Shown here: one piece after another, positions 51,640-60,919 of the stretch
Layout: every line of letters starts with the position of its first letter
Position numbering within the stretch: the first letter of the stretch is position 1
NCBI GenBank assembly: GCA_021324595.1
Contig: JAJPIV010000135.1
Location: 1 to 64,000, forward strand
From: Actinomycetota bacterium
GTDB lineage: Bacteria > Actinomycetota > Actinomycetes > Streptosporangiales > Streptosporangiaceae
Reading direction: 5' to 3'
DNA: 64,000 nt
Translations under genes and position numbers: made by a program
The notes under the pieces: generated by a model
Databases searched by the model: none
What the model saw: only the letters and a program-made list of their open reading frames with translations
What the model was told of the DNA's origin: nothing

Positions 51640-52644
51640 TCACGCCGGCCCGGCGGCCCCGGCCGCGGGCTCGCCGTCCTCGCCCGCAGCCGGCTCGGGC
51701 TCGCCGTCCTCAGCCCCCGCCCGCGGCTGCCCGGCGCCGGCGGGGGCGGCACCCGGTCCGGGCGGCGCGGAGCCGGCCTCCGCCCCCGGGGCGTCCGCGG
51801 CCGGAGCCGCAGCGGCCGGGGACTCAGCCCCCGCGCCCTCGGGGGCGATGGCCGCCCGTCCCTCGAGCAGCTCGCGCTCCCACTCGGCGAGCGGCTCGGC
51901 GGCGCCGAGCTCCCCGTCGCCGTGCGCCTTCTCCTCGCCCCCGGCCCTGGCGGCGCGAGCGATCAGGCCCTCCGCCACCGCGTCGGCCACCACCCTGGTC
52001 AGCAGGGAGACGCTGCGGATCGCGTCGTCGTTGCCGGGGATCGGGTAGCTGACCTCGTCCGGGTCGCAGTTGGTGTCGAGGATCGCGACCACCGGTATGC
52101 CCAGCTTGCGCGCCTCGCTGATCGCGATGTGCTCCTTCTTGGTGTCGGCGACCCAGATCGCACTCGGGATCCGGGCCATGTCCCTGATGCCGCCGAGCGA
52201 GCGCTCCAGCTTGTCCCGCTCCCTCCTGAGCTGAAGCCTCTCCTTCTTCGTCAGGTTGGAGCTCCCCGCGTCGTCGAAGTCGAACTCCTCGAGCTCCTTG
52301 AGCCGCTGGAGCCGCTTGTAGACGGTCGAGAAGTTGGTGAGCATCCCGCCGAGCCAGCGCTGGTTCACGTAGGGCATGCCGACCCGGCGCGCCTGCTCCG
52401 CGATGGCCTCCTGCGCCTGCTTCTTCGTGCCCACGTACAGGACCGTGCCGCCGTGGGCGACGGTCTCCTTGATGAACTCGTAGGCCTTGTCGATGTACTG
52501 CAACGACTGCTGCAGGTCGATGATGTAGATGCCGTTGCGCTCGGTGAAGATGAAGCGCTTCATCTTCGGGTTCCACCGCCGGGTCTGGTGCCCGAAGTGG
52601 ACGCCGCTCTCCAGGAGCTGCCGCATGGTGACGACCGGGGCCAT
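51640..52644 (-). CDS. rpsB: 30S ribosomal protein S2 with acidic Ala/Pro tail
   Basis: A 334-residue S2. The ribosomal fold covers residues 1-~240 ([83 protein letters not shown]). The remaining ~90 residues are Ala/Gly/Pro/Glu-rich with repeated EDGEP, longer than the tails of most actinobacterial S2 proteins. ATG 52644 is behind AAAGGGG at 8 nt; the upstream open frame is not used. The 256-base gap to xerC holds the leader, with TAGACT at about 52855-52860 (minus) a weak -10 candidate. Confidence 0.96.
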   Translation of the reverse strand: MAPVVTMRQLLESGVHFGHQTRRWNPKMKRFIFTERNGIYIIDLQQSLQYIDKAYEFIKETVAHGGTVLYVGTKKQAQEAIAEQARRVGMPYVNQRWLGGMLTNFSTVYKRLQRLKELEEFDFDDAGSSNLTKKERLQLRRERDKLERSLGGIRDMARIPSAIWVADTKKEHIAISEARKLGIPVVAILDTNCDPDEVSYPIPGNDDAIRSVSLLTRVVADAVAEGLIARAARAGGEEKAHGDGELGAAEPLAEWERELLEGRAAIAPEGAGAESPAAAAPAADAPGAEAGSAPPGPGAAPAGAGQPRAGAEDGEPEPAAGEDGEPAAGAAGPA

Positions 52645-52900
52645 GCCGGTGTCCCCTTTCCATGTTGCGCGCCCGCCCGCAGGCGGCGCGAGCCGGTTGC
52701 TGCCAGCGTCCGAACGTTCCCGCCGCGGGCACGCCGCGGACCGGTGGGAGACGATCCGCCAGGGCTGCAGGCCATGCTGCCCTGGCGGCCAGCGGACACG
52801 TGAATTCGGCCCAAGGGAGCGCATGCCGCGCACGACCCTCCGGCCGTGCCACAAAGTCTACATGCCGCAGGCCCCGACGGGAGCCGGCGCGGCACGCGGC

Positions 52901-54028
52901 TCAGGCCCGCGGGTGCGCCTGCCGATAGGCCCGGACCAGCCGCTCCGCCGAGACGTGGGTGTAGACCTGGGTGGTGGCCAGCGACGCGTGGCCGAGGAAC
53001 TCCTGCACGCTGCGCAGGTCGGCGCCGCCTTCCAGCAGGTGGGTCGCGGCGGAGTGACGCAGGCCGTGCGGGCCGGTGTCCGGCACCCCGGCGGCCGCGG
53101 CGATCCGCGCGTGGACGACCCGCCGCGCCGTGCGCGGGTCGATCCGCCCGCCCCGCGCGCCGAGGAAGAGCGCCGCACCAGACCCGGGACGGGCGATCAG
53201 CGGGCGGCCCAGGCGCCGCCACCTGTCCACCGCGGCGGCAGCCGGGATCCCCACCGGGACGACCCGTTCCCTGGCTCCCTTCCCGAGCACGCGGATGGTC
53301 CGCCGGGCCTCGTCGATGTCGCCAGCGTCGAGGTTGCACAGCTCGCTGACCCGGATGCCGGTGGCATACAGCAGCTCGACGATCGCGGCATCCCGCAGGC
53401 GCAGCGCGCCGGCCGCCCGCGTATCGGAACGGCCTGGCGGGTGGCCCTGCCCCGGCACGGAGCCCGGCCCCGCGCCGGAGCTGGAGCCCGGCACGGCACC
53501 GCCTCCCGGCACGGCACCGCATCCCGGCACGGTTCCCGGGACAAGATCTCGCCCGGCATCGACCGGGCTGGCTCCGCTCCCGGGGCGGGCCGCGTCCAGG
53601 ACGAGCCGCATCTGCGCGACCGTGAGGACGCCCGGCAGCGGCCGGCGCACCCGCGCCGTCCCCAGGAGCGGTCCCGGGTCTGTGGCGAGCAGCCCCCGCT
53701 GGTGCGCGTACGCCGTGAACGCCCTCGCCGACGCCGACCTCCTGGCGAGCGTGGCCCGCGAACGCCCGGCGGCATGCCCGGTCGCGAGCCAGGCCCGCAG
53801 CATTGCCACGTCCAGGTCGGCGACTGCCCGGGCTCCGCACCGGCTCGCGTGGCCGAGCATCGACCGCACGTCGCTGAGGTAGGCGCGGACGGTGTGCCCG
53901 GCCAGCCCGCGCTCGGCCCCCAGGTGCCGGGCGAACGCGGCCAGCGCGGCGTCCAGTCCAGCTGGAAGGTCCTCGCGGGCGGCCGCACTGCCCCGGGCCG
54001 TCCCGCCCGGCCCGGCCATCCCCGTCAT
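52901..54028 (-). CDS. xerC: XerC-type tyrosine recombinase with repeat insertion
   Basis: About 375 residues from ATG 54028 (ATG 54145 is an alternative giving 414). The N-terminal core-binding domain (LDAALAAFARHLGAERGLAGHTVRAYLSDVRSML) is followed by the catalytic domain with Arg in GIRVSEL, Lys region GKGARERVVP, HGLRHSAATHLLEGG, GHAS and the nucleophile Tyr in TTQVYTHVS. Between DAARPG and GALRLRDAAIVELLYATG lies a Pro/Gly/Ser-rich insertion of about 55 residues built from 18-bp repeats. It sits between dprA and rpsB in conserved order, so it is chromosomal dimer resolution rather than a phage integrase. Confidence 0.9.
   Translation of the reverse strand: MTGMAGPGGTARGSAAAREDLPAGLDAALAAFARHLGAERGLAGHTVRAYLSDVRSMLGHASRCGARAVADLDVAMLRAWLATGHAAGRSRATLARRSASARAFTAYAHQRGLLATDPGPLLGTARVRRPLPGVLTVAQMRLVLDAARPGSGASPVDAGRDLVPGTVPGCGAVPGGGAVPGSSSGAGPGSVPGQGHPPGRSDTRAAGALRLRDAAIVELLYATGIRVSELCNLDAGDIDEARRTIRVLGKGARERVVPVGIPAAAAVDRWRRLGRPLIARPGSGAALFLGARGGRIDPRTARRVVHARIAAAAGVPDTGPHGLRHSAATHLLEGGADLRSVQEFLGHASLATTQVYTHVSAERLVRAYRQAHPRA
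53487..53540. repeat. 18-bp tandem repeat within xerC
   Basis: Two near-identical 18-bp copies (53487-53504 and 53505-53522, differing only in the second-last base) and a third diverged copy (53523-53540), all beginning CCCGGCACGG. On the minus strand they encode a period-six GxGAVP-like stretch inside the recombinase linker, in frame. Confidence 0.85.
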
Positions 54029-54184
54029 CCCGCCCTGCCCGTGTGGGGCCGGAACCCCGCGGGCAGCGCCGGGCCCGGGCACGGGGGAACCGTGCCCCGG
54101 CGGGTCGTCTCGCGCGGGCCGCGCCCGCGATGAGCGTTGGCGCACCCATCCAGTCTGCGCCCGCCGCGGGCATCGCCGCAGCGC

Positions 54185-55360
54185 CTATCTTGGGCTCCGC
54201 CTGGCACGCCAGCCTTGCTCGCAGCGCTCCACGTGGCCGGCCGCCGCGAGCAGCCCGAGGCAGCGCACCGCCGTGTCGAGGCCGACCCCGGCCATCAGGG
54301 CGATGGCCGCCGGGCCACGGCCCGGCCGGCGGGGGACTGCGGCGAGCACGGCCCTGGTCACCGGGTCGAGCTCGGACGCGGGGACGACGGGCCCGCGATC
54401 CGGCCCTTGGCCCTGGTCCTCACCCAGCGGGGCGAGGAGCTCGGTCACGTCCTGCGCGCAGGTCACGCACGCGGCCCCCCACTGCCGGATCAGTTCGTGG
54501 CATCCGGCCGAGCGATCAGAGGTCACCGGCCCGGGAACCGCCATGACCACCCTGCCCAGGTCGCTGGCCTGCCGGGCCGTGTTGAGCGCGCCGCTGCGCA
54601 GGGCCGCCTCCACGACCACGGTGCCCCGGCTGAGGGCCGCGATGACCCGGTTGCGGATCAGGAACCCCGGCCTGGTCGGCGCGCGGTCCGGCGGGGACTC
54701 GCTGACCAGCGCGCCGCTTCCGGCGATCGCCTCGAACAGCTCGTAGTGTCCCTTGGGGTAACCGAACCCCAGGCCGCTCGCCAGGACCGCGACCGTGCTG
54801 CCGCCCGGCGCGAGCGCGCCCCTGTGAGCGCTCGCGTCGATCCCGTAGGCGCCGCCGGAGACCACGGTCCAGCCGCGGCCCGCCAGGTCCGCGGCGATCT
54901 CGCCCGCAACGTGCGCCCCGTACGCCGATGCCGCGCGCGAGCCCACGATCGAGACCGACCGCAGGCAGGAATAGCGCAGATCCGCGGGCCCGCACAGCCA
55001 CAGGACGACGGGGCGGGCGGTGCCCAGGTCGTCAAGCTGGGTCGGCCACTCCGGGTCGCCGGGGCCGACGAGCCGGTACCCGGCGCGCTCCCACGCCGCG
55101 ATGCGGCGGCCGGGCGGGACCTCGCCGACGCGTGACCGCCACCGCGCGAACGCGCGGTCCAGCCCGGGCACCTGGCGAGACGAGGCCGGCAGCGCTTCGC
55201 GCCACGATCCCGCCGCGGCGACCGCGGCGACGACATCGGCAGGAGGGCAGTGGCGGAGCAGCTCGCCGAGGACCGGATCACCGGGGTCCGCGAGGAAGCT
55301 CAGCGCCGCCCGCGCGTGACGTTCCCCCGGGTCGCCAGCCGGCTTCCCGTGCCCGGTCAT
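54185..55360 (-). CDS. dprA: DNA-processing protein DprA
   Basis: A 391-residue DprA/Smf, which loads RecA on single-stranded DNA. The Rossmann-like core has VSIVGSRAASAYGAHVAGEIAADLAGRGWTVVSGGAYGIDASAHRGAL, TVAVLASGLGFGYPKGH and FLIRNRVIAALSRGTVVVEAALRSGALNTARQASDLGRVVMAVPGPVTS; a C-terminal winged-helix-like DprA_C is present. ATG 55360 overlaps the comM stop by ATGA. Although linked to transformation elsewhere, it is universal in this locus. Confidence 0.95.
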   Translation of the reverse strand: MTGHGKPAGDPGERHARAALSFLADPGDPVLGELLRHCPPADVVAAVAAAGSWREALPASSRQVPGLDRAFARWRSRVGEVPPGRRIAAWERAGYRLVGPGDPEWPTQLDDLGTARPVVLWLCGPADLRYSCLRSVSIVGSRAASAYGAHVAGEIAADLAGRGWTVVSGGAYGIDASAHRGALAPGGSTVAVLASGLGFGYPKGHYELFEAIAGSGALVSESPPDRAPTRPGFLIRNRVIAALSRGTVVVEAALRSGALNTARQASDLGRVVMAVPGPVTSDRSAGCHELIRQWGAACVTCAQDVTELLAPLGEDQGQGPDRGPVVPASELDPVTRAVLAAVPRRPGRGPAAIALMAGVGLDTAVRCLGLLAAAGHVERCEQGWRARRSPR

Positions 55361-57105
55361 CGCGACATCCCCAGCCACAGGCCGAGCGCGTACCCGACCT
55401 CATCCGAGCCCGGCCGGGGCCGCCCGGCGAGATCGGCGAGCGTCCAGGAGAGCCGGATCACCCGGTCGGCACCCCGCGCGCTGATCTGGCCGAGGTCCAT
55501 CGCCCGCTCCAGCGGCGCCAGGGCGCCATGCGGCGGGGCGAAGCTCCGTCGCAGCTCGCTCCCGGGGATCTGGGCGTTCAGCCGCCACGGCGTGCCGGCC
55601 AGGCGCGCGGCCGCCCGCTGCCTGGCCGCCAGGACGCGCTCGGCCACCACCGCGCTGGCCTCGGTGAACGCCCGGTCGCTCAGCAGCTCCGCGCGCCGCA
55701 CCGGCAGGAACTCGACCTTGACGTCGATCCGGTCGAGGAGCGGGCCCGAGAGCCGTGCCAGGTACCGGCGGCGCGCGAGCGGCGTGCACTCACATGCCGC
55801 GGCGGCCGTCCGCGCGCTGGCGCAGGGGCACGGGTTCGCGGCGAGGATCAGCATGAAGCGGGCGGGGAAGCGCGCGGTCAGGCCGGCGCGCGCCACCACC
55901 ACCTCGCCCGACTCCAGCGGCTGCCGCAGCGCGTCCAGGACGTCCCTGGCGAACTCGGGCGCCTCGTCCAGGAAGAGGCAGCCGTGATGCGCCAGGGAGG
56001 CAGCCCCCGGCCTGAATATGCCGCTGCCGCCGCCGACGATCGCCGCACGCGACGCGGTGTGATGCGGGGCGCAGAACGGCGGCTCGGTCACCAGCGGGCA
56101 CCCGGGCGGCAGGGTGCCGGCCACCGAGTGGATGGCGGTCACCTCAAGCGCCTCCGATGGCCCAAGGCGGGGCAGCACGGCGGGGATCCGCTCAGCGAGC
56201 ATGGTCTTGCCCGTGCCGGGCGGGCCGATCAGCATCAGGTGGTGGCCGCCCGCGGCGCAGATCTCCGCGGCGCGCCTGGCGACCGGCTGTCCGACCAGGT
56301 CCGCCAGGTCTTTCCCGCCTGGTGGCACCCTGGCGGAAGCCTGAGGGCAGGCCGGGCCCGCCAGGCCGGGGCCCGCGCCTTGGCCAGGCCGCGCCGGAAT
56401 CCCGGCGCGGCCTGGCCGGCCGGCTGCCCCGGACGCGGGCCGCGGGAGGCCAAGCGCGGGCCGCGCGGCGCCGGCGTCGATGACGGCGACGACGTCGCCG
56501 CCGCCCCTGTCCTCCGCGGCTCGCGCGGCTCCGGCCAGGAGCCCGGGTGACTCCGGTCCGCCGCCGGCCGGCGCCGCGTCCCGGGCCGGCTCCCGCCCGC
56601 GCAGCCACCCGGCCAGCGCGCGCAGGGTCGGCGCGGCGATCACGGTCAGGCCGGGGACCAGCGCGGCCTCGGCGGCGTTCTCCCGGGCGACCACGACCGA
56701 CCCGAATCCGCCGGCCGCCGCCGCGGCGGCGGCCGGCAGCACCCCGGGAACCGGCCGTACCCGCCCGTCGAGCCCGAGCTCGCCGATCAGCACCAGGTCG
56801 CGCAGCCGACGGGCGGGGACCGCCCCGGAGGCAGCCAGTATCGCCGTGGCAATGCCCAGGTCGAAGCCGCTCCCCCGCTTCGGCAGGCTGGCCGGCGACA
56901 GCCCGACCGTGATCCGGCGGCTCGGCCAGGACTCCCCGCTGTTGATGATCGCCGACCTGATCCGGTCCCGCGCCTCGCGCAGCGCCGTGTCGGGCAGGCC
57001 CACGAGCAGGAGTGCCACCATGCCGTTCTCGATGTCGGCCTCGATCTCCACCGGATGACCCTGCACTCCGACGAGCGCGATGGCGTGCGCCCTGGCCAGG
57101 GCCAT
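55357..57105 (-). CDS. comM: ComM/YifB-family Mg-chelatase-like ATPase
   Basis: A 582-residue AAA+ ATPase, a branch-migration helicase homologue. The N-terminal Lon-protease-like ChlI domain (VQGHPVEIEADIENGMVALLLVGLPD) is followed by a low-complexity linker of about 70 residues (roughly 190-260) and the AAA core with Walker A LIGPPGTGKTMLAERIP, Walker B GCLFLDEAPEF and the zinc-finger-like CPCASARTAAAACECT plus the C-terminal Mg_chelatase_C. Members usually have about 500-510 residues; the linker accounts for the excess. ATG 57105 abuts the yraN stop. Confidence 0.94.
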   Translation of the reverse strand: MALARAHAIALVGVQGHPVEIEADIENGMVALLLVGLPDTALREARDRIRSAIINSGESWPSRRITVGLSPASLPKRGSGFDLGIATAILAASGAVPARRLRDLVLIGELGLDGRVRPVPGVLPAAAAAAAGGFGSVVVARENAAEAALVPGLTVIAAPTLRALAGWLRGREPARDAAPAGGGPESPGLLAGAARAAEDRGGGDVVAVIDAGAARPALGLPRPASGAAGRPGRAGIPARPGQGAGPGLAGPACPQASARVPPGGKDLADLVGQPVARRAAEICAAGGHHLMLIGPPGTGKTMLAERIPAVLPRLGPSEALEVTAIHSVAGTLPPGCPLVTEPPFCAPHHTASRAAIVGGGSGIFRPGAASLAHHGCLFLDEAPEFARDVLDALRQPLESGEVVVARAGLTARFPARFMLILAANPCPCASARTAAAACECTPLARRRYLARLSGPLLDRIDVKVEFLPVRRAELLSDRAFTEASAVVAERVLAARQRAAARLAGTPWRLNAQIPGSELRRSFAPPHGALAPLERAMDLGQISARGADRVIRLSWTLADLAGRPRPGSDEVGYALGLWLGMSR

Positions 57106-57486
57106 CTAGCCCACCCCTCGCAGGTGCTCGATCTCGTACTGGCCCGAGGGGGTCCGCAGCACTCCGACGACGTCCACCCGGAGCTCGTCCGCGATCAGCC
57201 CGTGCGCGGTGACCCAGCGGACCGCGAGCCGGCGGAGCCGGCGGAGCTTGTCGGCGGTGATCGCCTCGACCGGGGTGCCGTAGCGGACGCCGGACCTGGC
57301 CTTGACCTCGCATGCGACCAGGACCCTGCCGTCGGCCGCCACGATGTCGATCTCGCCATCGGCGCACCGGAAGTTGCGGTCAAGGATCCGCATCCCGGAG
57401 CGCCGCAGGTGCTCGGCCGCCAGCTGCTCGCCCAGCCGGCCCAGGACATCCTTCTGAAGCACGCCCACCACCTCCGGGCCCGACAC
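57106..57486 (-). CDS. yraN: YraN/UPF0102 family nuclease-fold protein
   Basis: A 126-residue protein with a PD-(D/E)XK-like fold: LGRLGEQLAAEHLRRSGMRILDRNFR, DGEIDIVAADGRVLVACEVKARSG (the E/D..E.K metal motif) and DVVGVL. Function unresolved, possibly structure-specific DNA processing together with neighbouring rnhB, comM and dprA. GTG 57486. Its stop codon touches the comM ATG (TAGATG). Confidence 0.9.
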   Translation of the reverse strand: MSGPEVVGVLQKDVLGRLGEQLAAEHLRRSGMRILDRNFRCADGEIDIVAADGRVLVACEVKARSGVRYGTPVEAITADKLRRLRRLAVRWVTAHGLIADELRVDVVGVLRTPSGQYEIEHLRGVG

Positions 57487-57607
57487 TGCCTGACTGGCAG
57501 GCGAGTGAGGGGACCGGCCCGTTCTCCTGTGGACAGGGGCAGGCGCGCGCGCCGGCCTGTGGACAGCCGGCGCGGATTGTCGGTGCGGGATGGCCCTCCC
57601 GCGCGCG

Positions 57608-57922
57608 CTATGAGTCCCCGGGCAGCTGCAGGTCGCTCTTGGAGAGCTCCTCGATGTTCACGTCCTTGAACGTGACGACCTTGACGTTCTTGACGAACCT
57701 GGCCGGCCGGTACATGTCCCACACCCAGGCGTCGTGCATGGTGACCTCGAAGTAGACCTCGCCGTTCTCCGCAGTGTGAACCTTCAGGTCGACGTCATTG
57801 GTGAGGTAGAACCTTCGCTCGGTCTCGACCACGTGCGAGAAGAGACCGACGACGTCCCGGTACTCCCGGTAGAGCTGCAGCTCCATCTCGGTCTCGTACT
57901 TCTCAAGGTCCTCGGCGCTCAT
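57608..57922 (-). CDS. DUF2469 protein
   Basis: A 104-residue acidic protein (SAEDLEKYETEMELQLYREYRDVVGLFSHVVETERRFYLTNDV, then FVKNVKVVTFKDVNIEEL) of the actinobacterial DUF2469 family, highly conserved and of unknown function. ATG 57922 has GGAGGGGAGA upstream. It sits between rnhB and yraN as in other actinomycetes; the open frame above the ATG is not used. Confidence 0.95.
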   Translation of the reverse strand: MSAEDLEKYETEMELQLYREYRDVVGLFSHVVETERRFYLTNDVDLKVHTAENGEVYFEVTMHDAWVWDMYRPARFVKNVKVVTFKDVNIEELSKSDLQLPGDS

Positions 57923-58088
57923 GCTCTCCCCTCCACTGGGGCGGCCGGCCCGGCGGCTGGCCCGGCTCCGCGGCGGGCCGGACCGGCCGGCGAACCCGCG
58001 GTCAACTCCACGATAGGACGATCGGCGCCGCGCGCGGTGAGCGTCGGGCACCTGACGGCCGGCCGCCGGGCCGCGGTCAGCGCCCCGG

Positions 58089-58829
58089 TCAGAGCGTCCC
58101 CGCAGGCTCGACGAGGTCGGCGAGATCGCCGGCCGGCACGGCCCTGCCCAGGCGTGACAGCACGTTCACGAACGATCGCCGGTGCGCCGGGCACGGCCCG
58201 TAGGCGTCGAGCGCGGCCATGTGCCCAGGCGTGGAGTACCCCTTGTGCCTGGCGAACCCGTAGCGCGGGTACTGGGCGTGCAGCCCGTTCATGATCGCGT
58301 CCCTGGTGACCTTGGCCACGATCGATGCGGCGGCCACGCACGCGGCGACCTGATCCCCCTTCCACATCGCCAGTGACGGGACCCCGAGGCCCGGAACCTC
58401 GAAGCCATCGGTGAGCACATACCCCGGACGCCCCGTCAGGCCCGCGAGCGCGCGCCGCATGCCCGCCACGTTGCAGGCGTGCAGGCCGAGCCTGTCGATC
58501 TGGTCCGGCTCGATCACCACGACGTGCCAGGCGCGCGCGCAGGCGACGATCCGCCGGTACGCGGCCTCCCGCGCGCGTGCGGTCAGTGCCTTGGAATCGG
58601 CCAGCCCGGCGCCTGCGCCGGCGCCGCCGAGCACGACCGCCGCGACGACCAGCGGCCCCGCGCAGGCGCCGCGGCCAGCCTCGTCGATGCCGGCCACCGG
58701 CCCCAGCCCGGCCCGCGCCAGCACCCGCTCGTAGCCCGCCAGCCCGCCGGATCGCCTCGGGGTGTACCCGACAGGACGGCGCACGGCCGCGCCTGCCGCC
58801 CAGTCCGCACCCGGCGCCACCGCCCGCAC
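58089..58829 (-). CDS. rnhB: Ribonuclease HII
   Basis: A 246-residue RNase HII that removes ribonucleotides from DNA. Catalytic residues are in GIDEAGRGACAGPLVVAAV (D, E), LADSKAL, YVLTDGFEVPGL and VAACVAAASIVAKVTRD (Asp); KGYSTPGHMAAL is the family C-terminal motif. GTG 58829 starts three bases after the lepB stop. The N-terminal ~25 residues precede the fold. Confidence 0.94.
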   Translation of the reverse strand: MRAVAPGADWAAGAAVRRPVGYTPRRSGGLAGYERVLARAGLGPVAGIDEAGRGACAGPLVVAAVVLGGAGAGAGLADSKALTARAREAAYRRIVACARAWHVVVIEPDQIDRLGLHACNVAGMRRALAGLTGRPGYVLTDGFEVPGLGVPSLAMWKGDQVAACVAAASIVAKVTRDAIMNGLHAQYPRYGFARHKGYSTPGHMAALDAYGPCPAHRRSFVNVLSRLGRAVPAGDLADLVEPAGTL

Positions 58830-58832
58830 GGG

Positions 58833-60158
58833 CTAGCCCTCGCGTGCCCCGCGGGCCAGCGCCCCGCGCCCCGCCGGCGCCCGGCGCCCCGCCAGCCGTC
58901 CGCATCCCGCGAGCACCCGGCGCCCCGCCAGCCGTCTGCACCCCGCGAGCACCCGGCGCCCCGCCAGCCGTCCGCACCCCGCCAGCATCCCGCGCCCTCC
59001 CTGCCGCTGCGCCGACGCCCCGCGCCCAGCCCGGTTGCTCCCGCGTTCCCCGCGGCGGCGCCGGCGAGCGGCCCGCAGCCGCAGCCGCATCCGGCGCTCG
59101 ATGAACGTCAGCGGGACCGCCCCGGCGAGCCCGCCAGCAAGCGGCAGGTACGGCGCAGCCGGGCGGACCGGCATGCCGAGGGCGAGCCCGGCCTCGGCAC
59201 CCGCGAGCGCCCCGGCGTCCCGCCAGGCCGCAGACCGGAAGCCGGGCCGGCTCAGGCCGGGCTGATCGAACGTCGCGGGGATCGGCAGGATCCGGACCTG
59301 GCCCGGCGGCCAGATGATCATGAATGCCCTGCCGATCACGGCGCTCTCCGGGATCGTCCCGTTCCGGTCATAGGGGACGCAGGTGACCTCAGGATCGGAG
59401 TACGCGCAGTCGTGCAGGCGTGAGTCCGCCGAGTCGGGCCGGTTGTCCCCCATCACCCACAGCCTGCCCGGGGGCACGACGACGTTGAACGGCTCCTGGG
59501 ACGGCAGCGCCCCTGGGATGAGATACGACTTCTCGTTGAGGGGAACGCCGTTGACGGTGATCTGATGATGCGAATCGCAGCATACGACGTGATCGCCGGG
59601 AATGCCGATCACTCGCTTGATGTAGTCGGTCTGGCCCGGCGCGGTCCCGAACAGCCCGGCGATCGAGTCGAACAGCGGCCGCAGCGTCGCGTCGTAGACC
59701 CGGGCGAGGGGGTTGCCCGACGACGGCGGCGAGGCGTCGGGAGGGTTCCACGAGCCCGTGCCGTCGAACACGACGATGTCGCCCCGCGCGATCGGCCTGA
59801 TGTGGTACACGAGCTTATTCACCAGCACCTTGTCGCCGATCAGCAGGGTGTCCTCCATCGAACTCGACGGGATGAAGAACGGCTGGACCACGAACGTCTT
59901 GATCACCAGGGCGATCGCGAGCGCGATGACGAACAGCACGATCATCTCGGTCAGGAATGACAGCGCGCCCCGCCGCCGGCCGTCCCGTTCCCGCCCGCCC
60001 GCTGCGCCATCGGGGACGTCCGGCTCCTCGGCGCCCGGCGGCGGGCGGCCGCGCGCCCAGTCCTCGCCCGACGGCAGCGGGCCGGGAACCCGTGCCCCGC
60101 CGGCGCGCGCGCCCGGCTCGGCGTGCAGGCCATCCCCCGCACGCTGCTCGTCGTCCAT
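58833..60158 (-). CDS. lepB: Signal peptidase I with C-terminal repeat extension
   Basis: About 441 residues. A disordered N-terminus (~75 residues) precedes a membrane helix (FLTEMIVLFVIALAIALVIKTFVVQPF) and the catalytic domain with Ser near 100 (IPSSSMEDTLLIGD), Lys near 181 (DYIKRVIGIPGD), and MGDNRPDSADSR. After the fold there are ~20 hydrophobic residues (YLPLAGGLAGAVPLTFI) that may form a second helix, a very basic stretch and three 12-residue repeats of the LAGCGRLAGRRV type. Of three consecutive ATG codons the last (60158) is 6 nt from GGAGG and is preferred. Confidence 0.92.
   Translation of the reverse strand: MDDEQRAGDGLHAEPGARAGGARVPGPLPSGEDWARGRPPPGAEEPDVPDGAAGGRERDGRRRGALSFLTEMIVLFVIALAIALVIKTFVVQPFFIPSSSMEDTLLIGDKVLVNKLVYHIRPIARGDIVVFDGTGSWNPPDASPPSSGNPLARVYDATLRPLFDSIAGLFGTAPGQTDYIKRVIGIPGDHVVCCDSHHQITVNGVPLNEKSYLIPGALPSQEPFNVVVPPGRLWVMGDNRPDSADSRLHDCAYSDPEVTCVPYDRNGTIPESAVIGRAFMIIWPPGQVRILPIPATFDQPGLSRPGFRSAAWRDAGALAGAEAGLALGMPVRPAAPYLPLAGGLAGAVPLTFIERRMRLRLRAARRRRRGERGSNRAGRGASAQRQGGRGMLAGCGRLAGRRVLAGCRRLAGRRVLAGCGRLAGRRAPAGRGALARGAREG
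58882..58989. repeat. 36-bp tandem repeat in the 3' end of lepB
   Basis: Three copies of a 36-bp unit (58882-58917, 58918-58953, 58954-58989), each beginning CGGCGCCCCGCCAGCCGT, with one to four differences. The period is in frame with lepB and gives 12-residue repeats; a partial copy precedes 58882. Confidence 0.93.
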
Positions 60159-60447
60159 CATCATCCTCCAGCCTAGCGGTCGGCCGGCCGCCGCCACGGC
60201 GGCAGCGGCCCGGCGTGAACCGGCAAGGCGGCGGGGGAGGCAGGGCATGTCGAACTCCGCGCGCCAGAACGGGGCGCTCACCCGGCTGCCCCAGCGCAGC
60301 CTACCGCCGGCGCGGGCCTGGAGAGCCTGAACGCGCGGCACGCGTCGCCGTGACCCGGGCGCCCAGGCGCGCACCGTGACCATGTGGCCGTGCCGCGGGC
60401 GCGCGCCAGTGATGCCGGGGCGAGCGGCGGGCCGGGCGTCGGCCGCG

Positions 60448-60804
60448 CTAGCGGACCGGCTCCCGCCGCTCCTTGATCCGGGCCGCCCTGCCGCGCAGCG
60501 AGCGCAGGTAGTAGAGCTTGGCGCGGCGAACCTGACCGCGCGTGACGACCTCGATCGTGTCGATCGACGGTGAGTGCACGGGGAACGTCCGCTCGACGCC
60601 CACGCCGTAACTGATCTTGCGGACGGTGAACGTCTCCCGGGCCCCGCCGCCCTGACGGCGGATGACGATTCCCTGGAACACCTGGATTCTCGTCCGGTTG
60701 CCCTCGGTGACCCGCACGTGCACCTTCAGGGTGTCGCCGGGCCTGAAGTCCGGGATGTCCGACCGGACCTGCGCCTGCTCAAGCTCGGCAATCGCGGTGT
60801 GCAT
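60448..60804 (-). CDS. rplS: 50S ribosomal protein L19
   Basis: A 118-residue L19 of normal length: [53 protein letters not shown] and the basic C-terminus [22 protein letters not shown]. It lies between trmD and lepB. The trmD stop is followed by a possible promoter, since TGGCACACTG overlaps that stop. The 289 bases between rplS and the lepB start contain no convincing gene. Confidence 0.97.
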   Translation of the reverse strand: MHTAIAELEQAQVRSDIPDFRPGDTLKVHVRVTEGNRTRIQVFQGIVIRRQGGGARETFTVRKISYGVGVERTFPVHSPSIDTIEVVTRGQVRRAKLYYLRSLRGRAARIKERREPVR

Positions 60805-60919
60805 CGAATCTTGTCCTCGTCGCTCCCACGCGCACGCCTGCGAACGCGCTCAGGTGAACTGGCCGCCGAGGCGGCACGTGACCGCGCCCCGCCAGCCTGC
60901 CGGCACCGGGGCACGGCCT

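Noticed and set aside
52901-54145. Phage or integrative-element integrase
   Set aside because: Gene order dprA-xerC-rpsB is the conserved chromosomal one; no att-like repeats, tRNA gene or phage genes are nearby.
60165-60447. Possible small gene between rplS and lepB
   Set aside because: Open frames here are extensions of lepB or antisense-type Arg/Pro/Gly sequence without start-site support; nothing else seen.
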